Shown piece by piece: positions 55,154 to 64,000 of a stretch of DNA of 64,000 bases. Each line of letters begins with the position of its first letter. The first letter of the stretch is position 1. Source of the DNA: Legionella rubrilucens. GTDB lineage: Bacteria > Pseudomonadota > Gammaproteobacteria > Legionellales > Legionellaceae. The position numbers and the translations under genes were made by a program. The notes below the pieces were generated by a model. The model had not been told where the DNA came from and searched no databases. It saw only the letters and a list, made by a program, of their open reading frames with translations. The DNA lies in the NCBI RefSeq assembly GCF_001468125.1, contig NZ_LNYT01000022.1:144150-208149 (forward strand), written 5' to 3'.

Positions 55154-55663
55154 TTAGTCTGCCATTATCTCTTCAACAGTTTTACCGCGTTTAGCGGCCA
55201 CATAATCTGGCGTACCGATATGAGTCAAAGCACCAATCGTTGCTCGAACAATATTGCTTGGGTTAGTTGAACCAATACTCTTTGCAGAAATATTTTGTAC
55301 ACCCAAAACCTCCAGCACTGCACGCATGGCACCACCAGCAATAATACCAGTACCTTCACTTGCAGGCTTCATAAATACTTTCGATGCGCCATAACTCCAG
55401 GTAATTTCGTGGTGAATGGTCTTTCCTGCCAGAGGAATGTAAGTCATGTTCTTTCTGGCTTGTTCCATTGCTTTCTGGATAGCAATAGGCACTTCACGTG
55501 CTTTACCACGACCATAACCGACTTTTCCTTTACCATCGCCAATAACAACAAGAACGGCGAAACCAAATACACGTCCACCTTTCACTACTTTTGCTGTACG
55601 AGTAACCGATACTAATTTTTCCTGGTATCCATCACTCATTTTTTGATCTTCAACAAATGCCAT
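55154..55663 (-). CDS. rpsE: 30S ribosomal protein S5
   Basis: A 169-residue accuracy-related small-subunit protein. The N-terminal double-stranded RNA-binding-like domain contains [26 protein letters not shown], and the C-terminal domain [20 protein letters not shown]. Located in the spc operon between rplR and rpmD. Confidence 0.99.
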   Translation of the reverse strand: MAFVEDQKMSDGYQEKLVSVTRTAKVVKGGRVFGFAVLVVIGDGKGKVGYGRGKAREVPIAIQKAMEQARKNMTYIPLAGKTIHHEITWSYGASKVFMKPASEGTGIIAGGAMRAVLEVLGVQNISAKSIGSTNPSNIVRATIGALTHIGTPDYVAAKRGKTVEEIMAD

Positions 55664-55672
55664 AACCGTTCC

Positions 55673-56029
55673 TTAAAAATTCAAACCAGCTTCGCGGGCG
55701 CCGTTGGCCAATGCCTTAACACGGCCATGATATTTATATCCGGCACGGTCGAATGAAACGTCAACGATTTGTTTCGCCTTAGCACGCTCACCAAGCAATT
55801 TACCAACTTGCTGTGCCTGTTCAACTTTCGTTCCAGACAGGGAAGATTTTAACTCTTTATCAACTGTTGAAGCGGACACCAGTGTGACATCACCGTTTTC
55901 GCTGCGGACAACAATTTGAGAGTAAATATGGGAAGCACTGCGATAAACAACTAATCGCGGACGATTAGAACTTTTCAACACTGCTTTTGCTTTTAAACCA
56001 CGTCTAATACGTGCAACCTGCTTTTTCAT
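55673..56029 (-). CDS. rplR: 50S ribosomal protein L18
   Basis: A 118-residue 5S rRNA-binding protein. [18 protein letters not shown] and [25 protein letters not shown] are canonical. 9 bp upstream of rpsE. Confidence 0.99.
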   Translation of the reverse strand: MKKQVARIRRGLKAKAVLKSSNRPRLVVYRSASHIYSQIVVRSENGDVTLVSASTVDKELKSSLSGTKVEQAQQVGKLLGERAKAKQIVDVSFDRAGYKYHGRVKALANGAREAGLNF

Positions 56030-56039
56030 GATCTAAACC

Positions 56040-56582
56040 TTATTTCTTCTTGGCTTCTTTACGAGCAATCTGTTCGCCAGCAAATTTAACGCCCTTACCT
56101 TTGTAAGGCTCTGGCGGTCTGAAGGCTCTGATCTCAGAAGCTGCCTGACCTAACAATTGCTTATCAATACCACGTAAAATAATAGTCGTATTGTTTGGAG
56201 TTTCGGCTGTAACACCAGCAGGCAATGCGTATTCTACTGGGTGGGAAAAACCTAAAGACAGAGTCAAAGTCTTTCCTGCCGCCTGTGCACGGTATCCAAC
56301 GCCAACAAGCTCAAGTGTCAAATCAAAACCAGTCGTGACACCTTTCACCATGTTGTTAACCAATGCTCTGGTTGTACCGGCCTGGGCCCATCCATTCGGA
56401 TCATTGGAGGCTGGCTTAAAGATAATCAGATTGGCATCTTCAGCACTTGGAGTCACACTGACATGCTTATTTAAATGTTGTGTAAGTTCCCCTTTAGGAC
56501 CTTTAACAGTTAAGTGGTCCTTAGCTACCTGAAGCTGAACATTGGCAGGCAGTCGGACTGGGGCTTTTGCTACTCTAGACAT
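56040..56582 (-). CDS. rplF: 50S ribosomal protein L6
   Basis: A 180-residue protein of two L6 domains located near the GTPase-associated centre. Start MSRVAKAPVRLPANVQ; the signature PPEPYKGKGVKFAGEQIARKE is near the C-terminus. Confidence 0.99.
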   Translation of the reverse strand: MSRVAKAPVRLPANVQLQVAKDHLTVKGPKGELTQHLNKHVSVTPSAEDANLIIFKPASNDPNGWAQAGTTRALVNNMVKGVTTGFDLTLELVGVGYRAQAAGKTLTLSLGFSHPVEYALPAGVTAETPNNTTIILRGIDKQLLGQAASEIRAFRPPEPYKGKGVKFAGEQIARKEAKKK

Positions 56583-56599
56583 AATTTTCCTCGCAACTA

Positions 56600-56989
56600 T
56601 TAGGCTACTTCACAGAGTACTTCGCCGCCAACCCCATTCGTTTTGGCCGCCTTATGAGTCATGACACCTTTTGAGGTAGACAGGATAGCCACACCGAATC
56701 CAGAGACTGATCGCAAATCTTTAGATGATTTATATACTCTTAAACCAGGTCTGCTGATACGTAAAATACGCTCAATAACCGGACGTCCATGGTAATATTT
56801 AAGATTAATGGTCATGGACTTCAGGTTATTCGCCAAGGGCTCAACAGAATAGTCAAGAATATAACCCTCTTCTTTTAATACCCGAGCAATCTCTTCTTTC
56901 AATTTGGATGAAATTAAAGAGACACTCTGATGTTTAGCTTGTTGACCATTGCGAATTCTTGTCAACATATCAGCTACTGGATCATGCAT
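56600..56989 (-). CDS. rpsH: 30S ribosomal protein S8
   Basis: A 129-residue central-domain 16S rRNA-binding protein, the spc-operon translational repressor in E. coli. Start [21 protein letters not shown]-terminus [11 protein letters not shown]. The upstream frame extension to 57088 lies in rpsN and is rejected. Confidence 0.98.
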   Translation of the reverse strand: MHDPVADMLTRIRNGQQAKHQSVSLISSKLKEEIARVLKEEGYILDYSVEPLANNLKSMTINLKYYHGRPVIERILRISRPGLRVYKSSKDLRSVSGFGVAILSTSKGVMTHKAAKTNGVGGEVLCEVA

Positions 56990-57018
56990 ACTCACAGTTG
57001 TTCTCCATAGAATAAAAA

Positions 57019-57321
57019 TTACCAGCTGGACTTGCGGCCACCTGTGACATTGCCAGTCATGAGTTCCTGTCTTAAGCAAATTCTGCATAAACCAAACTTA
57101 CGATAAACGGCATGAGGTCGACCACATTGCTGGCAACGTGTAGTGTGTCTGACAGGATTTGAATTTAATGGCAGCTTGGCTAATTTTGCCTGAGCATCCA
57201 TAATTGCATCAAAATCCTGAGAAGACTTAATTAAAACTTTTAATTCTTTTCTGCGCTCTGCGTATTTTTCTATTAATGCTTCCAAGTTTTTAGTTTTTTC
57301 GAGCTTCGATTTTCTAGCCAC
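57019..57321 (-). CDS. rpsN: 30S ribosomal protein S14 (long form with four Cys)
   Basis: A 100-residue S14. The length is that of the long bacterial form, which usually lacks zinc ligands. Yet the C-terminal domain carries [24 protein letters not shown], a CxxC-x12-CxxC zinc-ribbon set normally seen in the short (61-residue) form. Located between rplE and rpsH in the spc operon. Confidence 0.97.
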   Translation of the reverse strand: MARKSKLEKTKNLEALIEKYAERRKELKVLIKSSQDFDAIMDAQAKLAKLPLNSNPVRHTTRCQQCGRPHAVYRKFGLCRICLRQELMTGNVTGGRKSSW

Positions 57322-57334
57322 AATAATACCCTTC

Positions 57335-57886
57335 TTAGTGTTTGTCTCTGTCTTTCAAAGGCAAATTGAACGCTTCTAGTAAAGCCTTTGCTTCTTCATT
57401 GGTTTTTGCACTTGTAGTAATACAAATGTCTAAACCGCGAATACCATCAGTCTTATCGTAGTCAATTTCAGGAAAAACGATTTGCTCATGAATACCCATA
57501 CTGTAATTACCAGTACCATCGAAGGACTTGGGATTTAAACCACGAAAGTCTCTTACACGGGGCAAGGTAATAGTAATCAGTCTGTCAAGAAACTCATACA
57601 TGCGCTTGCGTCGCAGAGTGACTTTACAGCCAATTGGCCAACCTTCACGAATTTTGAATCCGGCAATTGATTTTCTTGCCTTGGTCACAACTGGTTTTTG
57701 GCCTGAAATAAGGGTCATGTCTTTCACAGCGTGTTCCATGACTTTTTTATCACCAACCGCTTCGCCGACACCCATATTTAATGTAATTTTGGTAATCCTG
57801 GGGACTTCCATTACACTCTTATAGCCGAACTTTTTCATCATTACTTCGACTATCTTATCTTTATATAACTCTTCAAGTCTTGCCAT
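57335..57886 (-). CDS. rplE: 50S ribosomal protein L5
   Basis: A 183-residue 5S rRNA-binding protein. [20 protein letters not shown] is the start, and [19 protein letters not shown] and [17 protein letters not shown] blocks are conserved. The ATG at 57886 has AGGTGG 5 bases upstream; the GTG at 57895 is less likely. Confidence 0.98.
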   Translation of the reverse strand: MARLEELYKDKIVEVMMKKFGYKSVMEVPRITKITLNMGVGEAVGDKKVMEHAVKDMTLISGQKPVVTKARKSIAGFKIREGWPIGCKVTLRRKRMYEFLDRLITITLPRVRDFRGLNPKSFDGTGNYSMGIHEQIVFPEIDYDKTDGIRGLDICITTSAKTNEEAKALLEAFNLPLKDRDKH

Positions 57887-57899
57887 TTCAGCCACCTAA

Positions 57900-58226
57900 T
57901 TAGACCAAATCAATAACTTCGTTATTGGATTTAAAGTATCTTACTTTGATGTTATTGCCATCTTTTTCAATAAATTTAAAACCAACCTTGTCAGCTTTTT
58001 TGGATACTGGGTTATACATTGCCACGTTAGAAACATCTAAAGCAGCTTCCAGCGAAACAATACCGCCCTTTTGGTTAATTTGAGGATTAGGCTTAACATG
58101 TTTTTTGTTCAGGTTCGCGCCTTCAACAACGATACCTTTATCACTAACACGCTTGACTTTACCGACATGGCCTTTACTTTTTCCGGCGATAACAATCACA
58201 GTATCACCTGATCTAATACGCTTCAT
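57900..58226 (-). CDS. rplX: 50S ribosomal protein L24
   Basis: A 108-residue assembly-initiator protein with a KOW motif ([21 protein letters not shown]) and the conserved [12 protein letters not shown]. Between rplN and rplE. Confidence 0.99.
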   Translation of the reverse strand: MKRIRSGDTVIVIAGKSKGHVGKVKRVSDKGIVVEGANLNKKHVKPNPQINQKGGIVSLEAALDVSNVAMYNPVSKKADKVGFKFIEKDGNNIKVRYFKSNNEVIDLV

Positions 58227-58238
58227 ATCTAATCCTTC

Positions 58239-58604
58239 TTACAAAACTTCTGCAGCTAAAGAAATGATTTTCATAAATCTTTCTCTAAGCTCACGAGTAA
58301 CCGGGCCAAATATACGTGTACCAATAGGCTCGTCCTGGTTATTCAGCAATACGGCTGCGTTACCATCAAAACGGATGAGCGAGCCATCATCACGACGAAC
58401 ACCCTGACTGGTTCTTACGACTACGGCCTTCATTACCGCACCCTTTTTTACTTTGCTACGTGGAATTGCATCTTTAATGCTTACTTTAATAACATCACCG
58501 ACGCGAGCATAGCGTCTGTGTGAACCACCAAGCACCTTGATACACATCACTTTGCGTGCGCCGCTGTTGTCTGCAACATCAAGCACAGTCTGCATTTGTA
58601 TCAT
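58239..58604 (-). CDS. rplN: 50S ribosomal protein L14
   Basis: A 121-residue subunit-interface protein starting [33 protein letters not shown] is conserved near the C-terminus. First gene of the spc cluster. An 84-bp gap separates it from rpsQ of the S10 cluster; no distinct promoter was identified there. Confidence 0.99.
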   Translation of the reverse strand: MIQMQTVLDVADNSGARKVMCIKVLGGSHRRYARVGDVIKVSIKDAIPRSKVKKGAVMKAVVVRTSQGVRRDDGSLIRFDGNAAVLLNNQDEPIGTRIFGPVTRELRERFMKIISLAAEVL

Positions 58605-58688
58605 TCTTATCTCCAGCTCTAAATTCGACCAGAAAAAGGTTGCTGATTATATCAGCCCTTCTGGAATTTTAAAAGTGATCAAGTCAAA

Positions 58689-58940
58689 TTAAGAAATAAC
58701 TTCGACTAAAACCCAACTTTTTGTTTTAGAGAGGGGTCTAGATTCGCGTATTCTTACGGTATTACCAATTTGTCCAACCTGCTGTTCATCATGAGCATGC
58801 AGTTTTGTTCTGCGTTTCATGATTTTTCCATACTTCGGATGCTTTACAGTCCTTTCTACCATGACAACAATAGTTTTTTGCATTTTATTGCTAACAATTT
58901 TGCCAACTATTGTTCTTGCATTTGATTCACTATTTGACAT
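58689..58940 (-). CDS. rpsQ: 30S ribosomal protein S17
   Basis: An 83-residue OB-fold 16S rRNA-binding protein: [40 protein letters not shown]. The ATG at 58940 overlaps the rpmC end by 11 bp. Last gene of the S10 cluster. Confidence 0.98.
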   Translation of the reverse strand: MSNSESNARTIVGKIVSNKMQKTIVVMVERTVKHPKYGKIMKRRTKLHAHDEQQVGQIGNTVRIRESRPLSKTKSWVLVEVIS

Positions 58941-59136
58941 CACTCTTTCCAACCTTTTCTGTCATAATGGTTTTAACTCTCGCCACCGCTTTTCTGACCT
59001 GAGAAACAAGATGGGTCTTATCTAAAGAACCATTTGCCTTCTTCATACGCAGTTCAAACTGCTTTTTGCGCAGAGTTAATAATTCGGCGTTCAGTTCGTC
59101 AGATGATAAATTTCTAAGCTCTTCAATCTTTTTCAT
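58930..59136 (-). CDS. rpmC: 50S ribosomal protein L29
   Basis: A 68-residue two-helix protein at the tunnel exit. [25 protein letters not shown] and [17 protein letters not shown] are canonical. Its ATG overlaps the rplP stop by one base. Confidence 0.98.
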   Translation of the reverse strand: MKKIEELRNLSSDELNAELLTLRKKQFELRMKKANGSLDKTHLVSQVRKAVARVKTIMTEKVGKSDVK

Positions 59137-59549
59137 TACATCACCGTTCTTTCTTCAAATATAACCTTGAAAGGTAGTTTGGCTTTGGCAAGATTAAACG
59201 CTTCCATAGCCAATTCTCTGGTAACGCCTTCCATTTCAAACAACACTTTACCTGGTTGAACCTGGGCAACCCAATATTCAACGTTACCTTTACCCTTACC
59301 TTGTCGGACTTCGAGAGGCTTTTGAGTAATTGGCTTGTCAGGGAATACACGAATCCAGATTTTACCGCCACGTTTAATATGACGAGTCATGGCTCGACGT
59401 GCAGCCTCAATCTGTCGCGCAGTCAAACGGCCACGCTCAAGCGCTTTCAATCCAAATTCCCCAAAGCTTACTTTACTGCCGCGTTGGGCCAATCCGCGGT
59501 TGCGGCCTTTCATTTGTTTACGATATTTTGTACGTTTAGGCTGTAGCAT
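59136..59549 (-). CDS. rplP: 50S ribosomal protein L16
   Basis: A 137-residue A-site-proximal protein: [42 protein letters not shown] and RVFPDKPIT are typical. Located between rpsC and rpmC. Confidence 0.99.
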   Translation of the reverse strand: MLQPKRTKYRKQMKGRNRGLAQRGSKVSFGEFGLKALERGRLTARQIEAARRAMTRHIKRGGKIWIRVFPDKPITQKPLEVRQGKGKGNVEYWVAQVQPGKVLFEMEGVTRELAMEAFNLAKAKLPFKVIFEERTVM

Positions 59550-59565
59550 GATTAAAAATCCTCAC

Positions 59566-60222
59566 TCATTTACTGCTTTCAGCATTACGATTCTTTTGGG
59601 GCAGAATTTCGCCTTTGAAAATCCAGACTTTAACACCAATGATGCCATAAGTTGTCTTGGCTTCTGCAGTTCCGTAATCAACGTCTGCACGGAATGTATG
59701 CAATGGCACACGGCCTTCACGATACCATTCACTTCGAGCAATCTCAGCACCACCGAGACGTCCACTGACGCAAATTTTGATACCTTTAGCGCCTGCTTTC
59801 ATTGCTGAAGTAACGGCACGTTTCATTGCTCGTCTGAACATGACGCGCTGCTCCAACTGCTGAGCAATGCCTTCGGCTACGAGTGTTGAATCCAGCTCAG
59901 GCTTACGTACTTCTTCAATGTTCAAATGAACAGGTACACCCAGTTGTTTGGCAATATCGCCGCGCAGAGATTCAATACCGCCACCTTTCTTGCCGATAAT
60001 GACGCCAGGGCGGGCAGTATGAATAGTAACAACTGCATTATTAGCCGGACGTTCAATCTGAATACGACTAACGGCAGCAGCCATTAATTTTTTCTTAAGA
60101 TCTTTTCTTAAGTTAATATCCTGATTAAGCAATCGGCCATAATCTCTACTGGCATACCACTTGGAATTCCAGTCTCTAATAATACCTAAACGGATACCTA
60201 TAGGGTTTACTTTCTGTCCCAT
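59566..60222 (-). CDS. rpsC: 30S ribosomal protein S3
   Basis: A 218-residue mRNA-entry protein. Start [20 protein letters not shown]; the KH domain motif [19 protein letters not shown] and the C-terminal [13 protein letters not shown] are visible. 2 bp after rplV. Confidence 0.99.
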   Translation of the reverse strand: MGQKVNPIGIRLGIIRDWNSKWYASRDYGRLLNQDINLRKDLKKKLMAAAVSRIQIERPANNAVVTIHTARPGVIIGKKGGGIESLRGDIAKQLGVPVHLNIEEVRKPELDSTLVAEGIAQQLEQRVMFRRAMKRAVTSAMKAGAKGIKICVSGRLGGAEIARSEWYREGRVPLHTFRADVDYGTAEAKTTYGIIGVKVWIFKGEILPQKNRNAESSK

Positions 60223-60224
60223 TG

Positions 60225-60560
60225 CTATTCCTCGTCAGACACTTTTATAGTGATATGGCATGTACGTTTGCAGATGCGATTGGCACGACCCTTCGCTCTT
60301 GGGCTAATGCGCTTTAATGTCATTGCCTCATCGACACAAACCATACCTACTTTTAATTCGTCAATATCAGCACCGTTGTTGTTTTCCGCGTTAGCAATAG
60401 CAGATTCCAACAATTTCAGCATTAACTGGGCGCCTTTTTTAGGAGTAAAACGTAATACGTCCAATGCTCCTGAGACATCCATTTTGCGAATCATGTTTGC
60501 AACCAATCTGCCTTTTTGGGCGGACAGCGGTGCATTTCTTAATTTAGCTGTAACTTCCAT
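60225..60560 (-). CDS. rplV: 50S ribosomal protein L22
   Basis: A 111-residue protein lining the exit tunnel. [20 protein letters not shown] and the C-terminal [19 protein letters not shown] are conserved. Of two adjacent ATGs, 60560 has better spacing (5 bases) from AGAGG. Confidence 0.98.
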   Translation of the reverse strand: MEVTAKLRNAPLSAQKGRLVANMIRKMDVSGALDVLRFTPKKGAQLMLKLLESAIANAENNNGADIDELKVGMVCVDEAMTLKRISPRAKGRANRICKRTCHITIKVSDEE

Positions 60561-60569
60561 CATTGCCTC

Positions 60570-60848
60570 TTACTTACCTTTGGCTTTTCTGTCGCCAGAG
60601 TGGCCTTTGAATGTACGAGTCATAGCAAACTCACCTAATTTATGACCGACCATATTGTCAGTAATGAACACAGGAACGTGATCCTTACCATTATGAACAG
60701 CCAATGTCAGATCAATCATCTCAGGTGTTATTGTTGAACGTCTTGACCAGGTCTTAATTGGTTTTTTTGATTTTGACGCAATAGCCGCTTCAACTTTTGC
60801 TAACAGATGACCATCAACGAAGGGACCTTTTCTAATAGAACGTGGCAC
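60570..60848 (-). CDS. rpsS: 30S ribosomal protein S19
   Basis: A 92-residue head protein: [33 protein letters not shown] and [15 protein letters not shown] are canonical. Located between rplB and rplV. Confidence 0.99.
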   Translation of the reverse strand: MPRSIRKGPFVDGHLLAKVEAAIASKSKKPIKTWSRRSTITPEMIDLTLAVHNGKDHVPVFITDNMVGHKLGEFAMTRTFKGHSGDRKAKGK

Positions 60849-60868
60849 TGTGATATCCTCTTAACTAA

Positions 60869-61696
60869 TTATTTCTTCTTGCGACCTCTGACGATGAAAC
60901 GGTCAGTGCGCTTGTTACTACGGGTTTTATAGCCTTTGGTAGGTACACCCCATGGAGTAACCGGATGTCTACCACCTGAAGTTCTACCCTCACCACCACC
61001 ATGTGGGTGATCAACCGGGTTCATGGCCACACCACGTACAGTGGGTCGAATACCACGCCAACGTTTTGCACCCGCTTTACCTAAGGCCCTTAAGCTGTGC
61101 TCACTGTTGCTTACTTCACCAATGACAGCTCTGCAGGCGGTCAGCACTTTACGCATTTCGCCTGAACGAAGTTTTAAAGTGGCATAAACACCTTCTTTAG
61201 CAACGATTTGACCGCTGCATCCAGCACTTCTTAACAACTGAGCACCTTTCCCCGGCTTCATTTCCACGCAGTGAATGGTGGTACCGACGGGGATATTACG
61301 CAAGGGCAAACAGTTACCTGTGCTGATTGGCGAGTCTTCACCGCTTACGATTGTTTGACCTGCTTCCAGACCGGCTGGAGCAATGATATAACGACGCTCA
61401 CCGTCTTTATAAACAACCAAGGCAATTAATGCTGAACGGTTTGGATCATATTCAATGCGCTCAACACGGGCATCAATACCGTCCTTATTGCGTTTAAAAT
61501 CAATAATACGGTATTTGGCACGGACACCCCCACCAATGTGGCGGACAGTGATGCGACCCTGATTATTTCGACCACCCGTCTTGTTTAATTTTTCAACCAG
61601 AGCAGAATGGGGTTGACCTTTATGTATATGATGGTGGACAACCCGTAATTCACCGCGCTTTCCTGGTGATGTTGGTTTCGATTTTAATAATGCCAT
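60869..61696 (-). CDS. rplB: 50S ribosomal protein L2
   Basis: A 275-residue core protein of the peptidyl-transferase region. [22 protein letters not shown] and the C-terminal [20 protein letters not shown] (containing the conserved His) are present. Between rplW and rpsS. Confidence 0.99.
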   Translation of the reverse strand: MALLKSKPTSPGKRGELRVVHHHIHKGQPHSALVEKLNKTGGRNNQGRITVRHIGGGVRAKYRIIDFKRNKDGIDARVERIEYDPNRSALIALVVYKDGERRYIIAPAGLEAGQTIVSGEDSPISTGNCLPLRNIPVGTTIHCVEMKPGKGAQLLRSAGCSGQIVAKEGVYATLKLRSGEMRKVLTACRAVIGEVSNSEHSLRALGKAGAKRWRGIRPTVRGVAMNPVDHPHGGGEGRTSGGRHPVTPWGVPTKGYKTRSNKRTDRFIVRGRKKK

Positions 61697-61707
61697 CTTA
61701 ATCTGCC

Positions 61708-62004
61708 TTATTCAGTCACAGTAAAGTCAATATCATGACCTTCATGTAATGCTACAAATGCTTTTTTCCAATCGCTTCGTTTGCCGCTTAATTGCTTGAA
61801 GCGCTTGTTTTTGCCTTTAACGTTCATGACTGTCACGCTTTTAACCTTGACTTTAAACATTTGCTCGACAGCGTGTTTAATTTCCTGTTTGGTCGCAGTC
61901 TTTAAAACCTTAAACGTGAATTGCTTGAACTTGTCAGCCATTACAGTTGCTTTTTCAGAGGTGTGTGGTTCTTTGAGAACCATTAATAAGCGCTCTGCAT
62001 TCAT
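61708..62004 (-). CDS. rplW: 50S ribosomal protein L23
   Basis: A 98-residue tunnel-exit protein that docks SRP and trigger factor: [19 protein letters not shown] and [21 protein letters not shown]. It overlaps the rplD stop by 4 bp. Confidence 0.98.
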   Translation of the reverse strand: MNAERLLMVLKEPHTSEKATVMADKFKQFTFKVLKTATKQEIKHAVEQMFKVKVKSVTVMNVKGKNKRFKQLSGKRSDWKKAFVALHEGHDIDFTVTE

Positions 62005-62606
62005 TGTAACAACTCCTCTAAACTCTTCACTGCATCGCCAGTCATTAATACTTTCTCGAATCGCAGCAGGCTAACCGGATCAACCGTGTTAACGTCGCAA
62101 ATATCATATTGATGCAGATTGCGAGAAGCCAAATACTCGTGCTCACCCACTTCATTCATCACAATGAGTGCATTGGATAAATTTAAGTCCTTCATTTTAG
62201 ACAGAAAATCTTTGGTTTTATGCGTTTTGCACTCAAAATCACTAACCACGACCAGACTGTCTGTACGTTGAAGTTCGGAGATTATACTACGCAAAGCACG
62301 TTTGTACATTTTTTTGTTAAGTTTTTGCGAATAATCTCGTTTTTTTGATGCAAACGTTACCCCACCAGAACGCCAGATAGGACTACGAATCGTACCCGCT
62401 CTTGCTCGGCCTGTTCCTTTTTGACGCCATGGCTTTTTACCGCCGCCTCTTACTTCAGAACGTGTTTTTTGGGCGCTATTACCACTGCGCGCATTGTTCA
62501 TGAATGTAACGACAGCTTGATGAATTAAGCCTTCATTGTAACGATAATCAAAAACTTCTTCACTTACGCTAAGAGCAGTGTTTGTATCTTTTGTCATAAG
62601 TTCCAT
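62001..62606 (-). CDS. rplD: 50S ribosomal protein L4
   Basis: A 201-residue protein with a long tunnel loop ([20 protein letters not shown]...[12 protein letters not shown]). In E. coli L4 represses its own operon. The ATG overlaps the rplC stop by one base. Confidence 0.99.
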   Translation of the reverse strand: MELMTKDTNTALSVSEEVFDYRYNEGLIHQAVVTFMNNARSGNSAQKTRSEVRGGGKKPWRQKGTGRARAGTIRSPIWRSGGVTFASKKRDYSQKLNKKMYKRALRSIISELQRTDSLVVVSDFECKTHKTKDFLSKMKDLNLSNALIVMNEVGEHEYLASRNLHQYDICDVNTVDPVSLLRFEKVLMTGDAVKSLEELLQ

Positions 62607-63256
62607 TATTTGCCCCTTACTTGCTTCTTAACCGCGGGCCTTACTTCAATTCGTGCACCAGGGCATCCGGGAATGGCACCCTTAATCAAAAGAAGATTAC
62701 GGTCACTATCAACACGAACCAGTTCCAGGCTTTGAGTTGTGCAACGCACATTACCCAAGTGGCCTGCCATTTTCTTACCTTTAAATACGCGTCCAGGTGT
62801 CTGGTTTTGACCAATAGAACCTAGAACTCGGTGAGAACGGGAATTACCGTGCGTAGCATCCTGAGTACGGAAATTATGGCGTTTTACACCACCGGCGAAA
62901 CCCTTACCTTTGGTAATCCCGGAAACATCAACGTATTCTCCGGCAGTAAAAACATCAGCAACAGACAGGGTTTGTCCCACACTGTAACCATCCAATGTTT
63001 CAACTGCAAATTCACACAGCATATCACCAGCATCAATTTGCGCTTTAGCAAAATGACCAGCTAAAGGCTTGCTTACATGGCTTGCCTTCTTTGTTCCAGC
63101 AGTGATTTGGATTGCTGTGTAACCATCAGTCTCAAGCGTTTTAAGTTGAGAGATACGGTTAGGCAATACCTCTACTACAGAAACAGGTACAGATACACCT
63201 TCATCTGTAAAAATTCGTGTCATGCCTACTTTTCGGCCTACTAACCCATTAGTCAT
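62606..63256 (-). CDS. rplC: 50S ribosomal protein L3
   Basis: A 216-residue protein reaching the peptidyl-transferase centre: [17 protein letters not shown], and the [20 protein letters not shown] loop with the Gln methylated by PrmB in E. coli. Between rpsJ and rplD. Confidence 0.99.
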   Translation of the reverse strand: MTNGLVGRKVGMTRIFTDEGVSVPVSVVEVLPNRISQLKTLETDGYTAIQITAGTKKASHVSKPLAGHFAKAQIDAGDMLCEFAVETLDGYSVGQTLSVADVFTAGEYVDVSGITKGKGFAGGVKRHNFRTQDATHGNSRSHRVLGSIGQNQTPGRVFKGKKMAGHLGNVRCTTQSLELVRVDSDRNLLLIKGAIPGCPGARIEVRPAVKKQVRGK

Positions 63257-63287
63257 TGTAACACCTCGTTAATATCCCTGGCCCGGA

Positions 63288-63608
63288 TTATTCATCATCC
63301 AGGCTAATCTGAACGTCAACCCCGGCAGCCAAATCAAGCTTCATTAGCGCATCAACTGTCTTCTCAGTGGGATGAACAATGACAACAAGGCGTTTATGGG
63401 TACGTAATTCGTATTGGTCACGCGCATCTTTGTTAACATGCGGTGAAATCAATACAGTAAATTTCTCTTTCTTGATTGGCAAAGGTATTGGCCCACGGAT
63501 TTGTGCGCCAGTACGTTTTGCTGTCTCTACGATTTCGCGAGTTGACGAATCAATCAAGCGATGATCAAATGATTTCAGACGAATCTTGATATTTTGTTGG
63601 TTACTCAT
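63288..63608 (-). CDS. rpsJ: 30S ribosomal protein S10 (NusE)
   Basis: A 106-residue small-subunit protein that also joins NusB in antitermination: [41 protein letters not shown]. The ATG at 63608 is preferred to the GTG at 63617, which would overlap the tuf stop. First gene of the S10 cluster, just downstream of tuf. Confidence 0.98.
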   Translation of the reverse strand: MSNQQNIKIRLKSFDHRLIDSSTREIVETAKRTGAQIRGPIPLPIKKEKFTVLISPHVNKDARDQYELRTHKRLVVIVHPTEKTVDALMKLDLAAGVDVQISLDDE

Positions 63609-63613
63609 TTTAC

Positions 63614-64000
63614 TCACTCGATGATTTTAGCAACTACACCCGCACCTACGGTACGGCCACCTTCACGAATCGCGAAACGCAGACCTTCGTCCATCGCGAT
63701 GGGTGAATGAAGATTGACAGTCATCTGGACGTTGTCTCCAGGCATAACCATCTCAACACCTTGCGGCAGATCACAGGAACCGGTTACGTCAGTCGTTCTG
63801 AAATAGAACTGTGGGCGATAGCCATTGAAAAACGGCGTGTGTCGGCCACCTTCGTCTTTGGACAGAACGTAAACTTCCGCTTCAAACTTGGTGTGCGGCT
63901 TGATCGTACCTGGCTTCGCCAAAACTTGACCACGCTCCACTTCATCACGCTTCGTACCACGTAACAGAACACCTACGTTGTCACCAGCGCGGCCTTCGTC
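63614..64000 (-). CDS. tuf: Elongation factor Tu, C-terminal part (cut by window edge)
   Basis: The last 128 codons of EF-Tu, with the frame open to the right edge. Visible are [20 protein letters not shown] (domain 2) and domain 3 with [21 protein letters not shown] and the terminal [19 protein letters not shown]-Tu delivers aminoacyl-tRNA to the ribosome. Its stop is 5 bp before the rpsJ ATG. Confidence 0.98.
   Translation of the reverse strand, partial: DEGRAGDNVGVLLRGTKRDEVERGQVLAKPGTIKPHTKFEAEVYVLSKDEGGRHTPFFNGYRPQFYFRTTDVTGSCDLPQGVEMVMPGDNVQMTVNLHSPIAMDEGLRFAIREGGRTVGAGVVAKIIE

Overview
The window is a chromosomal segment of a gammaproteobacterium, almost certainly a member of Legionellaceae other than L. 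pneumophila. The evidence is a Legionella-type Fur, a stand-alone IcmL/DotI-like exported protein, an acyl carrier protein/ketosynthase/acyltransferase cluster of the kind that makes the very long lipid A acyl chains of Legionella and rhizobia, several long cytosolic coiled-coil or protease-like genes resembling Dot/Icm effectors, and ssb next to a YajR-type transporter beside the ribosomal operons.

Layout. 0-6.6 kb: a coiled-coil protein cut by the left edge, then htpX-lemA and uvrA on the minus strand. 6.7-9.6 kb: an IcmL-like protein, a BON-domain protein, a hotdog (DUF4442) protein and a GT87-type membrane glycosyltransferase. 9.6-12.9 kb: a multidomain membrane diguanylate cyclase. 13.1-17.3 kb: a tightly overlapping four-gene operon (C39-like cysteine peptidase, RimK-like ATP-grasp ligase, GCS2-type carboxylate-amine ligase, N-formylglutamate amidohydrolase), a predicted peptide-forming and peptide-cleaving system of unknown product. 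17.3-21.5 kb: yjgR, fur, bamE, ratB-ratA and an esterase. 21.7-22.9 kb: a nuclease-like candidate effector. 22.9-26.7 kb: lptM-dapF-trkA-trkH. 26.9-35.4 kb: one 2831-residue helical protein without a recognisable family. 35.5-37.1 kb: small stress or envelope genes (CsbD, PspC, two exported proteins). 37.1-41.8 kb: a five-gene acyl-chain cluster (lpxXL-like, two ketosynthases of which one lacks the active-site Cys, a tandem hotdog dehydratase, an ACP). 41.9-44.2 kb: two effector-like genes. 44.2-47.9 kb: a FabL-type enoyl reductase, yajR, ssb and an APH(6)-like kinase. 48.2-50.1 kb: a papain-like candidate effector and a MITE/REP-like repeat array. 50.2-64 kb: the complete S10-spc-alpha ribosomal block on the minus strand (rplQ back to rpsJ, with secY and rpoA), ending inside tuf.

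How it fits together. Housekeeping blocks (translation, DNA repair, potassium uptake, outer-membrane assembly, iron regulation) keep gene orders familiar from other gammaproteobacteria. Between them sit Legionella-type accessory genes: the lipid A acyl-chain cluster, the candidate effectors and the repeat array. The most interesting pieces are the amidoligase operon, the giant helical protein, the two catalytic-looking candidate effectors (nuclease-like and C-H-D protease-like) and the repeat array. One gene too short for ordinary ORF calling (lptM) and one ribosomal mini-gene (rpmJ) were found by reading the sequence. Start codons were moved where Shine-Dalgarno spacing favoured an internal start. 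No rRNA, tRNA, CRISPR array or insertion sequence was seen.
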